From NCBI GenBank assembly GCA_036001245.1, contig DASYUL010000140.1, positions 1 through 23,210 on the forward strand: a DNA stretch of 23,210 bases. The letters are read 5' to 3'. Every line of letters starts with the position of its first letter. Within the stretch, counting starts at the first letter, position 1. The notes under the pieces are model-generated. The model was not told the DNA's origin. It saw only the letters and a program-made list of their open reading frames with translations, and did not search any database. Source of the DNA: Gp7-AA6 sp036001245 (GTDB lineage: Bacteria > Acidobacteriota > Thermoanaerobaculia > UBA5066 > Gp7-AA6). Positions 1 through 7,717 of the stretch are shown one piece after another. Both the position numbers and the translations under genes were made by a program.

Positions 1-45
1 CACGACCAGGGCCGCGAGCAAAACACGAGTTCCGAGTTTCTTCAT
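1..45 (-). CDS. Start of an exported protein (partial, runs off left edge)
   Basis: Only the first 15 codons are in the window, read leftward from an ATG at 43-45. They give MKKLGTRVLLAALVV, which has the shape of a signal peptide: a short basic n-region followed by a hydrophobic stretch. An AAGGAG ribosome binding site lies 5 bases upstream (within 46-60 on the reverse strand), which makes the start convincing although the gene is cut. It is divergent from the glycerate kinase gene. The mature protein and its function cannot be seen. Confidence 0.7.
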   Translation of the reverse strand, partial: MKKLGTRVLLAALVV

Positions 46-112
46 GTCGTCTCCTTTTCGATCCCGGTCAGCCGGGAATCCTGATCCTATTACGGGCGTA
101 CATGGCTTTTGG

Positions 113-1294
113 ATGAATCGGGACGCCATGCGCCTCCTCCGCGCGCTATTCCGAGCCGCGCTCGCCGCCGTGGATCCCCGCCGGTCGGTGGCCGGGGCGC
201 TCTCCCGCCCCGACGTGAAGGGCGCACTCGCACGCGGGCGCCGGGTGGGCGTCTTCGCCGCCGGGAAGGCGGCAGAAGGGATGTTTCTCGCGGCCTGGCG
301 GCCGGGACGAGACGGTCTCGTCGTTCTTCCGAAGGGCTTTCCGCCGCCGCCGAGGCGCGCCGGCGTCCGCGTGCTCTTCGCCGCGCATCCGACGCCCGAT
401 TCCTCGAGCGTTCGCGCCGCGCGCGCCGCACTGCGGTTCTTCTCGAGCTTCGGTCCGGACGACGTCCTCCTCTGTCTCATGTCCGGCGGATCGTCGTCGC
501 TCCTCTGCCTGCCCCGGCCGGGATTGACCCTCGAACAGAAGGTTCGCGCCGTCGGCCGTCTCGTCCGGTCGGGAGCACCGATCACGGAAGTCAACCGGCT
601 GCGGACGTCCCTCTCCGCGATCAAGGGGGGCAAGCTCGGCCAATCGACTTCTGCGCGCCTCGTCACGCTCGTTGTCTCGGACGTGCCCGGCGATCGTCCC
701 TCACTCGTCGGCTCTGGACCGACGGTCCGCGGTCGCGCGGCAGATCTGACCCGGGTCGTCGCGTCCAACCGGATCGGCCTTCGTGGCGCGGAGCGGGAGG
801 CGCGCCGTCTCGGCCTCGTCCCGCGGATCCGGCGACAACGACTGGAAGGAGAAGCGCGCGAGGTCGGCCGGCGTCTCGGCCGCGCGGGCGTTCGGCTGGC
901 GCCGGGGGAAGCGGTGCTCGCCGGCGGCGAAACGACCGTGACGCTCGGTCGCGCGCCCGGCCGAGGCGGGCGCAGCCTCGAGGTCGCGCTCGCCGCCGCG
1001 CTGTCGATGAAGGGCAACCCGGATGCCGCGCTGCTGGCCGCCGGGTCCGACGGCCGGGACGGATCTTCGAAGGCCGCGGGCGCGATCGCGGGAGAATGGA
1101 CTCTCCTGCGAGCGCGTGAGCTCGGCCTCGACCCGCTCCGCGCGCTCTCGAGCCACGATACGGAGCCGTTCTTCGAAGTGGTCGGGGGGCTCGTCGTCAC
1201 GGGGCCGACCGGAACAAACGTGGCCGATTGGGCGTTCGGAGTCGTACCTCGCCCGGGACACGGAGCACAGAACATGGAACACGAGAAGAAATGA
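113..1294 (+). CDS. gckA: Glycerate 2-kinase, MOFRL/GckA family
   Basis: Class II glycerate kinases phosphorylate D-glycerate to 2-phosphoglycerate in the cytoplasm, feeding glycerate from sugar-acid, serine or glyoxylate routes into glycolysis. Family motifs seen, in order: LMSGGSSSLL (about residues 122-131), NRLRTSLSAIKGGKLG (about 162-177), VSDVPGDRPSLVGSGPT (about 187-205), then a C-terminal MOFRL domain with GETTVTLG and GSDGRDGSSKAAGAIA (about 310-326). From ATG 113 the protein is 393 aa, near family length. The frame is open back to ATG 44, and ATG 128 is also possible. I prefer 113 because it gives a normal N-terminus before FRAALAAVDP, but no start has a strong Shine-Dalgarno. The last dozen residues are encoded by a heptad repeat and look non-native. 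The stop overlaps the next ATG (ATGA). Confidence 0.88.
   Translation: MNRDAMRLLRALFRAALAAVDPRRSVAGALSRPDVKGALARGRRVGVFAAGKAAEGMFLAAWRPGRDGLVVLPKGFPPPPRRAGVRVLFAAHPTPDSSSVRAARAALRFFSSFGPDDVLLCLMSGGSSSLLCLPRPGLTLEQKVRAVGRLVRSGAPITEVNRLRTSLSAIKGGKLGQSTSARLVTLVVSDVPGDRPSLVGSGPTVRGRAADLTRVVASNRIGLRGAEREARRLGLVPRIRRQRLEGEAREVGRRLGRAGVRLAPGEAVLAGGETTVTLGRAPGRGGRSLEVALAAALSMKGNPDAALLAAGSDGRDGSSKAAGAIAGEWTLLRARELGLDPLRALSSHDTEPFFEVVGGLVVTGPTGTNVADWAFGVVPRPGHGAQNMEHEKK
1258..1285. repeat. Heptanucleotide tandem repeat, 4 units, at gckA 3' end
   Basis: Four consecutive 7-base units close to ACACGGA (1258, 1265, 1272, 1279) lie inside the end of the glycerate kinase frame. Their reverse complement matches the GTGTTCC heptads found at 14059. 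They encode the last roughly 10 residues of the kinase and end just before the next gene's ATG. Confidence 0.65.
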
Positions 1295-2007
1295 AGAGAC
1301 ATCTCTGCCGGGCGGCCGCGCTGGCGATCGCGATTCCCGTTGCACATCGAGCGCAGGAGAGCCCGCACCGGCCCCTGCACTACCGGCTCGAGGTCGCCGG
1401 CTCGACGCTCCGGTGGGAGCTGCCCTCGACGTTCGGAACCGTCACGGGAACCGCGGCCGTGTTTCACGGGACGGTCGACGCGACCCCTCTCGCCTCGGGA
1501 GCGTGGAACGTTCGCGGCCGGATCGTCGTGCCCGCCGCCGGCATGCGGACGGAGAATCGCCGCCGGGATCGGCGCATGCGCGCGATCCTCGAAACGGCGA
1601 AGTTTCCCGACATCGTTTTCGAGCTGCGCCGGTTCACGGGAGACCTCTCCCGCTTCCACCCCGGCGAGAACTTTCCCGTCCAGGTGGCCGGAGATCTCAC
1701 CGTGCACGGCAGGACGGCGCCCGTGCAGCTGCCCGTCGAAGTGTACGTTTTCGACGACCGCGTCGAGGTTGCGGGCACGTTTCCGCTCTACTGGAAGGAG
1801 TACGGGCTCGCGGACCCGTCCTTCGTGGCGCGCGTGAAGGAGCCGATGCAGGTCGTGTTCCGGCTGCGCGCGGTCCCCGAGAAAGCCATGGGGACAGATC
1901 CCGCCAGGGGTCTGCACCCATCGCAGTCCACCCCGGAGGGGCCCCCCCTAAGCCAGGTCCCCCGGCGGGGCTCCCTAAACCTCGGAGATAATGACCGGTT
2001 CCCATGA
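1291..2007 (+). CDS. YceI-like periplasmic lipocalin-fold protein
   Basis: YceI proteins are secreted, lipocalin-like beta barrels that bind long-chain isoprenoid or amphiphilic molecules. Residues 1-21 form a signal peptide with likely cleavage after HRA. The domain (about 29-195) shows SGAWNVRGRIVVPAAGMRT, the family RRDRRMR-ILETAKFPDIVFEL block (the usual 'R...M...L....FP.I.F' pattern), VAGDLTVHGRTAPVQLPVEV and VARVKEPMQVVFRLR. The start ATG at 1291 overlaps the kinase stop. At 238 aa it is longer than usual: residues from about 200 on (GTDPARG onward) are encoded by a GC-rich palindromic repeat and are low complexity, so the natural domain has probably been extended by the repeat. The stop overlaps the radical SAM ATG at 2004. 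The ligand is unknown. Confidence 0.82.
   Translation: MKRHLCRAAALAIAIPVAHRAQESPHRPLHYRLEVAGSTLRWELPSTFGTVTGTAAVFHGTVDATPLASGAWNVRGRIVVPAAGMRTENRRRDRRMRAILETAKFPDIVFELRRFTGDLSRFHPGENFPVQVAGDLTVHGRTAPVQLPVEVYVFDDRVEVAGTFPLYWKEYGLADPSFVARVKEPMQVVFRLRAVPEKAMGTDPARGLHPSQSTPEGPPLSQVPRRGSLNLGDNDRFP
1890..1970. repeat. GC-rich compound palindrome within the YceI gene 3' end
   Basis: GGGGACAGATCCC (1890-1902) is followed by GGGGTCTGCACCC (1907-1919), an imperfect inverted pair of the same core seen perfectly at 17111-17179. Two further short hairpins follow: CCCCGGAGGGG (1931-1941) and CCCCGGCGGGG (1960-1970). The block is translated as the unusual YceI tail, and could form strong RNA structure just ahead of the radical SAM start. 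Confidence 0.6.
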
Positions 2008-3575
2008 GACCGACCCCGCGCGCGCAGGAGCTCTCCCGTCTCGAGCGATTCACCGAGGCACCGAATCGCTTCGGCGCTTATCGGGTCGCGCTCGGCTTCC
2101 CGAACTCGTACGAGATCGGGATGTCCAACCTCGGGTTTCAGTGGGTGTACCGGCTCTTCAACCGAATCCCCGACCTCGTCTGCGAGAGGTTCTTCCACGA
2201 AGAGGGGGAGCCCGCCGTCACGTTCGAGAACGGCACGGCGCTCTCCGAGTTCGGGTTGATCGCGTGGTCGCTCTCGTGGGAGATGGACGTCGTCAACATC
2301 GTCCGGACCCTGCGCGTTGCCGGAATCCCGCTGCGACGCGAGGCGCGGGACGAGCGCCATCCGCTTCTCCTCGTCGGCGGCGACATCGCACGGATGAATC
2401 CCGCCGTCCTCTCTCCCTTCGTCGACGTGTTCGCGCTCGGCGACGGAGAGCGACTCGTGCCGGTGATCGCGGACCTCGCGAAGCGCGGGCTGGACCGTGA
2501 GGCGTTCCTCGCGGAGATCGCGCGGATGCCGGGCTTCTTCGTCCCCAGCGTCCAGGGCGCGCGCGCCGAGGGGACGGAGGCGTCGAAGGTCGTCATCCAG
2601 CAACCGATGTCGCGCAAGGACATCCAGCCGGACTTCGAGGTCCCGCACACGACGATCCTGACGCCGCGCACGGAGCTCGCGGACAAGCTCCTGATCGAGA
2701 TCTCGCGCGGCTGCACCGAGATGTGCCGCTTCTGCTGGGCCGCCTATGCGATGGCGCCCGTCAAACAGTACCCGGCCGCCTCGATCCTCGGCGTCGCGAA
2801 GGCGGCGCGACCGCTGACCGACCGCACGGGTCTCATCGCGACGGCGGTCTGCGATCACCCGCAGATCACGGAGATTCTCCAGGGGCTTGCGGACCTCGAG
2901 TACCACATTGCTCTCTCGTCCATCAAGATCGACGCGATCCAGGACCCGATCCTCGAAGTGCTCGCCCGGCAGGGGGAGCGGGCGCTCGCGATCGCACCGG
3001 AGGCCGGCAACGAGCGGCTCCGCCGGCACGTGAACAAGAAAGTCTCCGACGAGATGCTGCGCGAGAAGGCGCGGCTGGTCTTCGCGCGCGGCTTCACACG
3101 GCTGAAGCTCTACCTCCAGGTCGGACTCCCGTCGGAGACCGACGAAGACGTCGCGGATATCGTCCGCATGGTCGGAGAGCTTCGGGAGATCGCCGTCCTC
3201 GAAGGGAAGCGGTTCGGCCGGGTCGCGGACCTCGTGCCCTCGGTCAACGCCTTCATCCCGAAACCGCACACGCCGTACGAGGACGAGTCGCTCGCCGACG
3301 AAAGCGTGCTCAAGGAGAAGCTCGCGTACCTGCAGCGGGAGTTCACGAAGATGCCCAATGTCGTCTTTCGGGGAATGCCCGTGGGTGAAGCCGTGTGGGA
3401 GGCGTATCTCGCGAAGGCGGACGAGTCCGCGGCGGACGTCCTCGAGGAGGCCGCCGCCGGGACGCCGGTGCGGCGGCTGTTGAAGACACATAAGGAGCGC
3501 ATCAACGCGGTGGTGCGACCAACGGCGGTCAACGCGGCCGCGCCCGCTCCCTGGTCATTCATTTCGAAGCGCTGA
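2004..3575 (+). CDS. Radical SAM protein with B12-binding-type N-terminus (TIGR03960-like)
   Basis: The protein is 523 aa. An N-terminal region (about 20-200), including GFPNSYEIGMSNLGFQ and LLLVGGDIARMNPAVLSPFVD, resembles the cobalamin-binding-like domain of large radical SAM enzymes. The radical SAM core begins at about 230 with ISRGCTEMCRFCW, a CX3CX2C cluster that binds the 4Fe-4S centre cleaving S-adenosylmethionine. It continues with IAPEAGNERLRRHVNKKVSDE and KLYLQVGLPSETDEDV. This matches the widespread uncharacterised family annotated as TIGR03960. In many genomes that family is fused or linked to a DUF2344 (TIGR03936) partner, which is not visible here. The ATG at 2004 overlaps the YceI stop. 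The only GGAG (1983-1986) is too far upstream to be ideal, so translation may be coupled. The substrate is unknown. Confidence 0.87.
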   Translation: MRPTPRAQELSRLERFTEAPNRFGAYRVALGFPNSYEIGMSNLGFQWVYRLFNRIPDLVCERFFHEEGEPAVTFENGTALSEFGLIAWSLSWEMDVVNIVRTLRVAGIPLRREARDERHPLLLVGGDIARMNPAVLSPFVDVFALGDGERLVPVIADLAKRGLDREAFLAEIARMPGFFVPSVQGARAEGTEASKVVIQQPMSRKDIQPDFEVPHTTILTPRTELADKLLIEISRGCTEMCRFCWAAYAMAPVKQYPAASILGVAKAARPLTDRTGLIATAVCDHPQITEILQGLADLEYHIALSSIKIDAIQDPILEVLARQGERALAIAPEAGNERLRRHVNKKVSDEMLREKARLVFARGFTRLKLYLQVGLPSETDEDVADIVRMVGELREIAVLEGKRFGRVADLVPSVNAFIPKPHTPYEDESLADESVLKEKLAYLQREFTKMPNVVFRGMPVGEAVWEAYLAKADESAADVLEEAAAGTPVRRLLKTHKERINAVVRPTAVNAAAPAPWSFISKR

Positions 3576-3585
3576 CCGACTCGGT

Positions 3586-5034
3586 TTGACAGTCCTCAGT
3601 CCTCGGTCCTCAGTCCTCAGTCGCATCTTCCTCGCGGTTGCGCTCTTCCCGGTCGCAGCGGCGAGCCTCGACTTTCCGGTTTTGAAGCCGCCGCCGGCGA
3701 TGTTCCAGACGCACCGCGAGAAGTTCCTCGCGAAGCTGCCGCCGAACTCGATCGCGATCCTTCACGCCACGCCTTTGAAGACGATGTCGACGGACGTCGA
3801 ATACCTGTACCGGCAGGACTCGGACTTCTGGTACCTGACGGGCATCGAGGACCCTGAGGCAGCGGCGATCCTCCGGCCCGGCGCTCCCGAGGCACAGCGC
3901 TACGTGGTCTTCGTCAAGCGGCGGGATCCGCGGGTCGAGTCCTACGAGGGCCCGCGCGTCGGTCCGCGGGAGGCGCCCGCCGCCTACGGAGCGGACGCGG
4001 CGTTCTCCTCGGATGACTTTCTCGAGCGGCTGGCGATGTACGACACGGCTTCGCGGTCGTACTCGGGATTCCTCGCCGGCGTCGAGGAGCTCCATCTGTC
4101 CGACGGCGGCGACGCGGAGTGGGCCGATGGTCTCCGCGAGGTGCTCGGAGAAATGCGCGCGCGCGAGGCGGGGCCGTCGACGGTCGTGGACGCGCGCGAG
4201 GTCATTCACGAGATGCGCGTCGTCAAGGACGCCGACGAAATCGCCCTCATTCGGCGCGCCACCGAGATCTCCGCCCGCGCGCACACGCTCGCGATGAAGG
4301 CCACAGCGCCCGGAAAGTACGAGTTCGAAATCCAGCAGGCGCTCGACTCCTACTGCTACGCGAACGGGGCCCGGCGAATGGCGTATCCCTCGATCGTCGC
4401 GTCCGGCCCGAACTCCGTCTTTCTGCACTGGGACCGCAACGACCGGAAGATCGAAGAGGGCGACGTCATCCTGAACGACTCGGGCGCGGAATACGGCTAT
4501 TACGCGACGGACATCACGCGAACGTATCCGGCGAGCGGCCGCTTCAGCCCGGAGCAGCGGGCCATCTACGAGATCGTGCTCGCGGCGCAGAAGGCCGCGA
4601 TGGAAAAGGTCGCGCCCGGCGTGCCGCACGACCGCATCGGGCAAGCCTCGGCGCGCATGCAGGTGGAAGGGCTCGTCCGCCTCGGACTCCTGAAGGGGGA
4701 CGTCGGAGAGCTCCTCCGCAACGACGGCCACCGCGTGTTCACCAAGCACGGGATCTCGCACTGGGTCGGCCTGGACGTCCACGACGCGGGGCGGTACGCA
4801 GTCGGAAAGGGCTCGCGCGTCCTCGAGCCGGGCATGGTGTTCACGATCGAGCCCGGCATCTACATCCCGGGCAATGCCTCCGGGGTCGACCGCAAGTGGT
4901 GGAATATCGGCGTGCGCGTCGAGGACGTCGTGCTCGTGACCCCGACCGGGTACGAGTGCCTCTCCTGTTCCGCGCCGCGCGAATTAGCCGAAGTGGAGAA
5001 GATGGTGCAATCGGGAGGTAGACGTAAACAGTGA
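3586..5034 (+). CDS. pepP: Secreted Xaa-Pro aminopeptidase (aminopeptidase P, M24B)
   Basis: This dinuclear-metal exopeptidase releases N-terminal residues preceding proline. The N-terminal domain has the typical VEYLYRQDSDFWYLTGIEDPEAA. All five metal ligands of the pita-bread fold are present: Asp in LNDSGAEYGYY, Asp in ATDITRTYP, His in GISHWVGLDVHD, Glu in TIEPGIYI and Glu in GVRVEDVVLV. The TTG start at 3586 gives 482 aa with a signal-like segment (RIFLAVALFPVAAA), suggesting export. The alternative ATG at 3700 would give a cytosolic enzyme of ordinary length. No clear Shine-Dalgarno precedes either start. Codons 1-13 of the longer form are made from a heptad repeat. The stop at 5032-5034 lies inside the next heptad block. 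Family assignment is firm; start and location are uncertain. Confidence 0.88.
   Translation: MTVLSPRSSVLSRIFLAVALFPVAAASLDFPVLKPPPAMFQTHREKFLAKLPPNSIAILHATPLKTMSTDVEYLYRQDSDFWYLTGIEDPEAAAILRPGAPEAQRYVVFVKRRDPRVESYEGPRVGPREAPAAYGADAAFSSDDFLERLAMYDTASRSYSGFLAGVEELHLSDGGDAEWADGLREVLGEMRAREAGPSTVVDAREVIHEMRVVKDADEIALIRRATEISARAHTLAMKATAPGKYEFEIQQALDSYCYANGARRMAYPSIVASGPNSVFLHWDRNDRKIEEGDVILNDSGAEYGYYATDITRTYPASGRFSPEQRAIYEIVLAAQKAAMEKVAPGVPHDRIGQASARMQVEGLVRLGLLKGDVGELLRNDGHRVFTKHGISHWVGLDVHDAGRYAVGKGSRVLEPGMVFTIEPGIYIPGNASGVDRKWWNIGVRVEDVVLVTPTGYECLSCSAPRELAEVEKMVQSGGRRKQ
3588..3622. repeat. Heptanucleotide tandem repeat, 5 units (CTCAGTC)
   Basis: Five contiguous 7-base units begin at 3588, 3595, 3602, 3609 and 3616. 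Three are exactly CTCAGTC, one is CTCGGTC, and the first is GACAGTC. I see no inverted partner arm nearby. The repeat sits between the radical SAM stop and the body of the aminopeptidase, and would encode the n-region of that enzyme's signal peptide if TTG 3586 is used. Confidence 0.8.
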
Positions 5035-5086
5035 GCAGTGAACAGTGAGCGCTCCTTCTGTTCACTGTTTACTGTTTACTGTTCAC
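5024..5086. repeat. Inverted heptad-repeat arms between convergent genes
   Basis: The left arm has four units near GTGAACA (5024, 5031, 5038, 5045). The right arm has four units near TGTTCAC (5059, 5066, 5073, 5080). The arms are near-complementary with a loop of about 7-10 bases, so the transcript could fold into a long hairpin. The left arm contains the TGA of the aminopeptidase gene and the right arm contains the TAA of the lipid kinase gene. A bidirectional terminator role is possible, but neither side has a proper T-run. Confidence 0.8.
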
Positions 5087-5972
5087 CATCCCTGGGCACC
5101 AGGATCGAGATCGTCTCGGTCCCGACGCGGCAGGTGAGCGGGGTCTCGAGCACGCAGTCGCCGTCGACCTGGACCTCGACGGGATAGCTCTCGAGCGACC
5201 GGATCGTCGCGGCGCGGCCGCGGATGACCCGCGCCAGCCCGCGGTCGATGTGGCCTCCGCGGCCGATCTGCATCTGGCGGAAGAGCGAGAGGAAGGGCCA
5301 GCGCCTCCGCCCCGAAAAGAGGAGAACCTCCATCTCGTCGGAGTCCAGGCGGGCTTCCGGCGCGATCACCCACGGTCCCGCGTAGTGCCGCGCGTGACAG
5401 ACGACGGCGAACGTCGCCTCGTGCCGCTCGCCGTCGACCGTGACCTCCAGCCGGGGGAACTCGTACCGGAAGAACTCGTCCGCGACCGTGAAGAAGATGC
5501 CGGTCCGTCCGAGCCAACGCTTCAGAACGAGACTCATGTGTCCCATGATCCGCGCATCGAGCCCGACGCCCGCCCAGAGAAGGAAGGGACGGTCGTTCGC
5601 GTAGAGGACCCGGACCTTGCGCGGCACTCCTTCGAGCAGAAGCCTCGCCGCGCCCTCGAGGTTCAGCGGAATCGAGAGCTCTCGCGCGAGCACGTTCGAA
5701 GTGCCGCCCGGGAGGATCGCGAGCGGAACGGAAGACCCGACGAGCCCGCAGGCGGCTTCCGACACCGTTCCGTCGCCGCCGCAGACCACGACGACGTCGA
5801 GCCCCTCCCCGAGAAGGCGTCTCACGATCTCCGTGGCGTGACCGGGGGCGGTGGTCGGAGCGTGGACGAGGTCGAGTCCCTTCTCGCAGAGGCGCGCGAT
5901 CAATTCCTGCATCTTCGCCGCGCGGTCGCGCTGTCCCGCGGTCGGGTTGTAGATCAGAACGCCGTGCTTCAT
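5076..5972 (-). CDS. Diacylglycerol/lipid kinase family protein (YegS/DagK-like)
   Basis: The 298-aa protein belongs to the DAGK catalytic family, which phosphorylates diacylglycerol or related lipids with ATP at the inner membrane face. Seen motifs: IYNPTAGQ at residues 7-14, the nucleotide-binding GGDGT at 65-69 and PGGTSN at 88-93. A C-terminal beta-sandwich half includes WAGVGLDARIMGH, HARHYAGPWVIAPEARLDSDEMEVLLF and VEVQVDGDCV. ATG 5972 is preceded by a purine-rich stretch (GAGAAG) at an acceptable distance. It lies downstream of ruvAB on the same strand, separated by a dispersed palindrome. The final residues and the TAA come from the heptad repeat. The exact lipid substrate cannot be told. 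Confidence 0.88.
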   Translation of the reverse strand: MKHGVLIYNPTAGQRDRAAKMQELIARLCEKGLDLVHAPTTAPGHATEIVRRLLGEGLDVVVVCGGDGTVSEAACGLVGSSVPLAILPGGTSNVLARELSIPLNLEGAARLLLEGVPRKVRVLYANDRPFLLWAGVGLDARIMGHMSLVLKRWLGRTGIFFTVADEFFRYEFPRLEVTVDGERHEATFAVVCHARHYAGPWVIAPEARLDSDEMEVLLFSGRRRWPFLSLFRQMQIGRGGHIDRGLARVIRGRAATIRSLESYPVEVQVDGDCVLETPLTCRVGTETISILVPRDGEQ

Positions 5973-5985
5973 TTCTTTTCTTCTC

Positions 5986-6057
5986 TGTCATCCCGAGCGA
6001 AGCGAGGGATGTCTCGAACCAGGAAGAGATCCTTCGGCCTCCGGCCTCAGGACGACA
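5986..6057. repeat. Long imperfect intergenic palindrome (TGTCATCC...GGACGACA)
   Basis: The outer arms TGTCATCCCGAG (5986-5997) and CTCAGGACGACA (6046-6057) pair at 10 of 12 positions. Inner arms around CGAGGGATGTCTC and AGAGATCCTTCG also pair, leaving a loop near 6014-6023. From memory this resembles the dispersed 'CATCC-GAGCGAAGCGA' intergenic repeats seen in many environmental bacterial genomes. It fills nearly the whole ruvB to lipid-kinase gap and would be transcribed from ruvAB readthrough. Confidence 0.7.
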
Positions 6058-6066
6058 AGGCAGACG

Positions 6067-7089
6067 TCAGAACAGCGACCCCTCTCGGCGAGGAGGCAGT
6101 ATTCCGAGATGCCGATAAGCCTCGGCAGACGCGATACGACCTCTCGGCGTCCGCTGCAGGAAACCCGCCTGGATGAGATAGGGCTCGTAAAGGTCTTCGA
6201 GCGTGCCCCTGTCTTCCCCGATCGACGCCGCGATCGAATTGATCCCGACCGGTCCGCCGCCGAACTTTTCGATGATGGTCGAGAGAATGCGGCGGTCGAG
6301 CTCGTCGAACCCGTGCTCGTCGACCTCGAGGCGGGCGAGCGCCTCCCGCGCGGTCGCGAGGTCGATTCCTTCTTTACCGGCGACCTCCGCGAAATCCCGA
6401 AGCCGGCGGAGCAGTCGGTTGGCGATGCGCGGGGTTCCGCGGCTGCGGGCGCCGATCTCGCGCGCGGCCTCGGGCGTGACCGCGATCCCGAGGATCTTCG
6501 CGGAGCGCTCCACGATCTTCGCGAGCGACTCGACGTCGTAGAAGTCGAGCCGGAGCGTGATCCCGAAGCGCCCGTGCAGCGGCTGCGAGAGAAGTCCGGG
6601 CCGGGTCGTGGCTCCGACCAGAGTGAATGGAGGCACATCGATCTTCACCGTCCGCGCCATGGGCCCTTCGCCGATCACGACGTCCAGCCGGAAGTCCTCC
6701 ATCGCGGGATACAGGATCTCCTCGACGGCCGGGTTCAGCCGGTGGATCTCGTCTAAGAAGAGGACGTCGCGGGGCTGCAGGTTCGTGAGCATCCCGGCGA
6801 GGTCGCCGGCGCGGGCGATCATCGGCCCGGACGTCATGCGAAGGCCCGTACCGAGCTCCCGCGCGATGATGTATGCGAGCGTCGTCTTGCCGAGGCCCGG
6901 CGGGCCCGTCAGGAGGACGTGGTCGAGCGGCTCCCCGCGGCCACGCGCGGCGGCGAGAAACACGCCCAGGTTTTCGCGCACCTTGTCCTGGCCGATGTAT
7001 TCGTTGAGGTCCTTGGGCCGGAGCGTCGGCTCGACTGCGACGTCGTCCGCGAGCGCCGTTCCGGAGAGAATTTCCTTCTCGTCCGTCAT
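6067..7089 (-). CDS. ruvB: Holliday junction branch migration helicase RuvB
   Basis: RuvB is the hexameric AAA+ motor that, with RuvA, pumps DNA through Holliday junctions during recombination and fork repair. At 340 aa it has the normal length. It shows the N-terminal LRPKDLNEYIGQ, Walker A GPPGLGKT (residues 62-69), Walker B VLFLDEIH (109-116), the RPGLLSQPLHGRFG segment (about 163-176) and the C-terminal winged-helix region ending YLIQAGFLQRTPRGR. ATG 7089 lies 25 bases after the ruvA stop, with no strong ribosome binding site, suggesting co-translation with ruvA. No ruvC is next to it. Confidence 0.98.
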   Translation of the reverse strand: MTDEKEILSGTALADDVAVEPTLRPKDLNEYIGQDKVRENLGVFLAAARGRGEPLDHVLLTGPPGLGKTTLAYIIARELGTGLRMTSGPMIARAGDLAGMLTNLQPRDVLFLDEIHRLNPAVEEILYPAMEDFRLDVVIGEGPMARTVKIDVPPFTLVGATTRPGLLSQPLHGRFGITLRLDFYDVESLAKIVERSAKILGIAVTPEAAREIGARSRGTPRIANRLLRRLRDFAEVAGKEGIDLATAREALARLEVDEHGFDELDRRILSTIIEKFGGGPVGINSIAASIGEDRGTLEDLYEPYLIQAGFLQRTPRGRIASAEAYRHLGILPPRREGSLF

Positions 7090-7114
7090 CGGCGCGTAGT
7101 GTAAGGGCTCACCC

Positions 7115-7705
7115 TCATCCGCCAGTCAGCTTCTTCAGAGCGAGCTTCAAGTAGTCGCCGAACTCCTTTGGTGCGTCACTTCGGCCGATGGAATCGACCG
7201 CCCGCTCTGCGTCTCCCTTTCGATAGCCCAGGTTGACCAGTGCGGAGACGACGTCTTCCGGGGAGACCGTGGGCGCTCGCGGCGCCTTCGGCTCGGCGGC
7301 GAACCTGGCTGCCTTCTCGGAAAGCTCGAGCACCATCCGCTCCGCCGTCTTCTTTCCGACGCCGGGGACCGCCATGAGCCGGCGGGCGTCCCCGCCGCGC
7401 AGCGCCTCGATCAGGTCAGCGGGCGGAATGCCCGACAGAACGGTCAACGCGACCCGCGGGCCGATTCCCGCGACGTCTAAGAGCATCAGGAAGAGCGCGC
7501 GCTCCCGCTCCGTCAGGAATCCGTAGAGCGACAGCGTGTCTTCGCGGACGTGCGTGTGGATCCACAGCGACGCCGGGCTTTCCGCCTCGGGCAGATCGTA
7601 GAAAGTCGAGAGCGGGATGTGGACGAGATATCCGACTCCGCCCACGTCCAGGATCACGTGATCCGTCGCCTTGGTGGCGAGACGTCCGACCAGGCGGCCG
7701 ATCAC
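7115..7705 (-). CDS. ruvA: Holliday junction DNA helicase subunit RuvA
   Basis: RuvA tetramers bind the four-way junction and load RuvB rings. The 196-aa product has the OB domain starting MIGRLVGRLATKATDHVILDVGGVGY, the tandem helix-hairpin-helix region (LLDVAGIGPRVALTVLSG and LMAVPGVGKKTAERMVLEL) and the C-terminal RuvB-binding three-helix domain after a proline-rich linker (VVSALVNLGYRKGDAERAV). The start is GTG at 7705. A C-run replaces any Shine-Dalgarno directly upstream, and a heptad repeat sits just before it, so the leader may have been remodelled. Confidence 0.98.
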   Translation of the reverse strand: MIGRLVGRLATKATDHVILDVGGVGYLVHIPLSTFYDLPEAESPASLWIHTHVREDTLSLYGFLTERERALFLMLLDVAGIGPRVALTVLSGIPPADLIEALRGGDARRLMAVPGVGKKTAERMVLELSEKAARFAAEPKAPRAPTVSPEDVVSALVNLGYRKGDAERAVDSIGRSDAPKEFGDYLKLALKKLTGG

Positions 7706-7717
7706 GGGGGGGATTGT

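Noticed and set aside
1788..3491. Long leftward frame opposite the radical SAM gene
   Set aside because: Composition typical of antisense GC-rich sequence; the opposite strand carries CX3CX2C and other family motifs.
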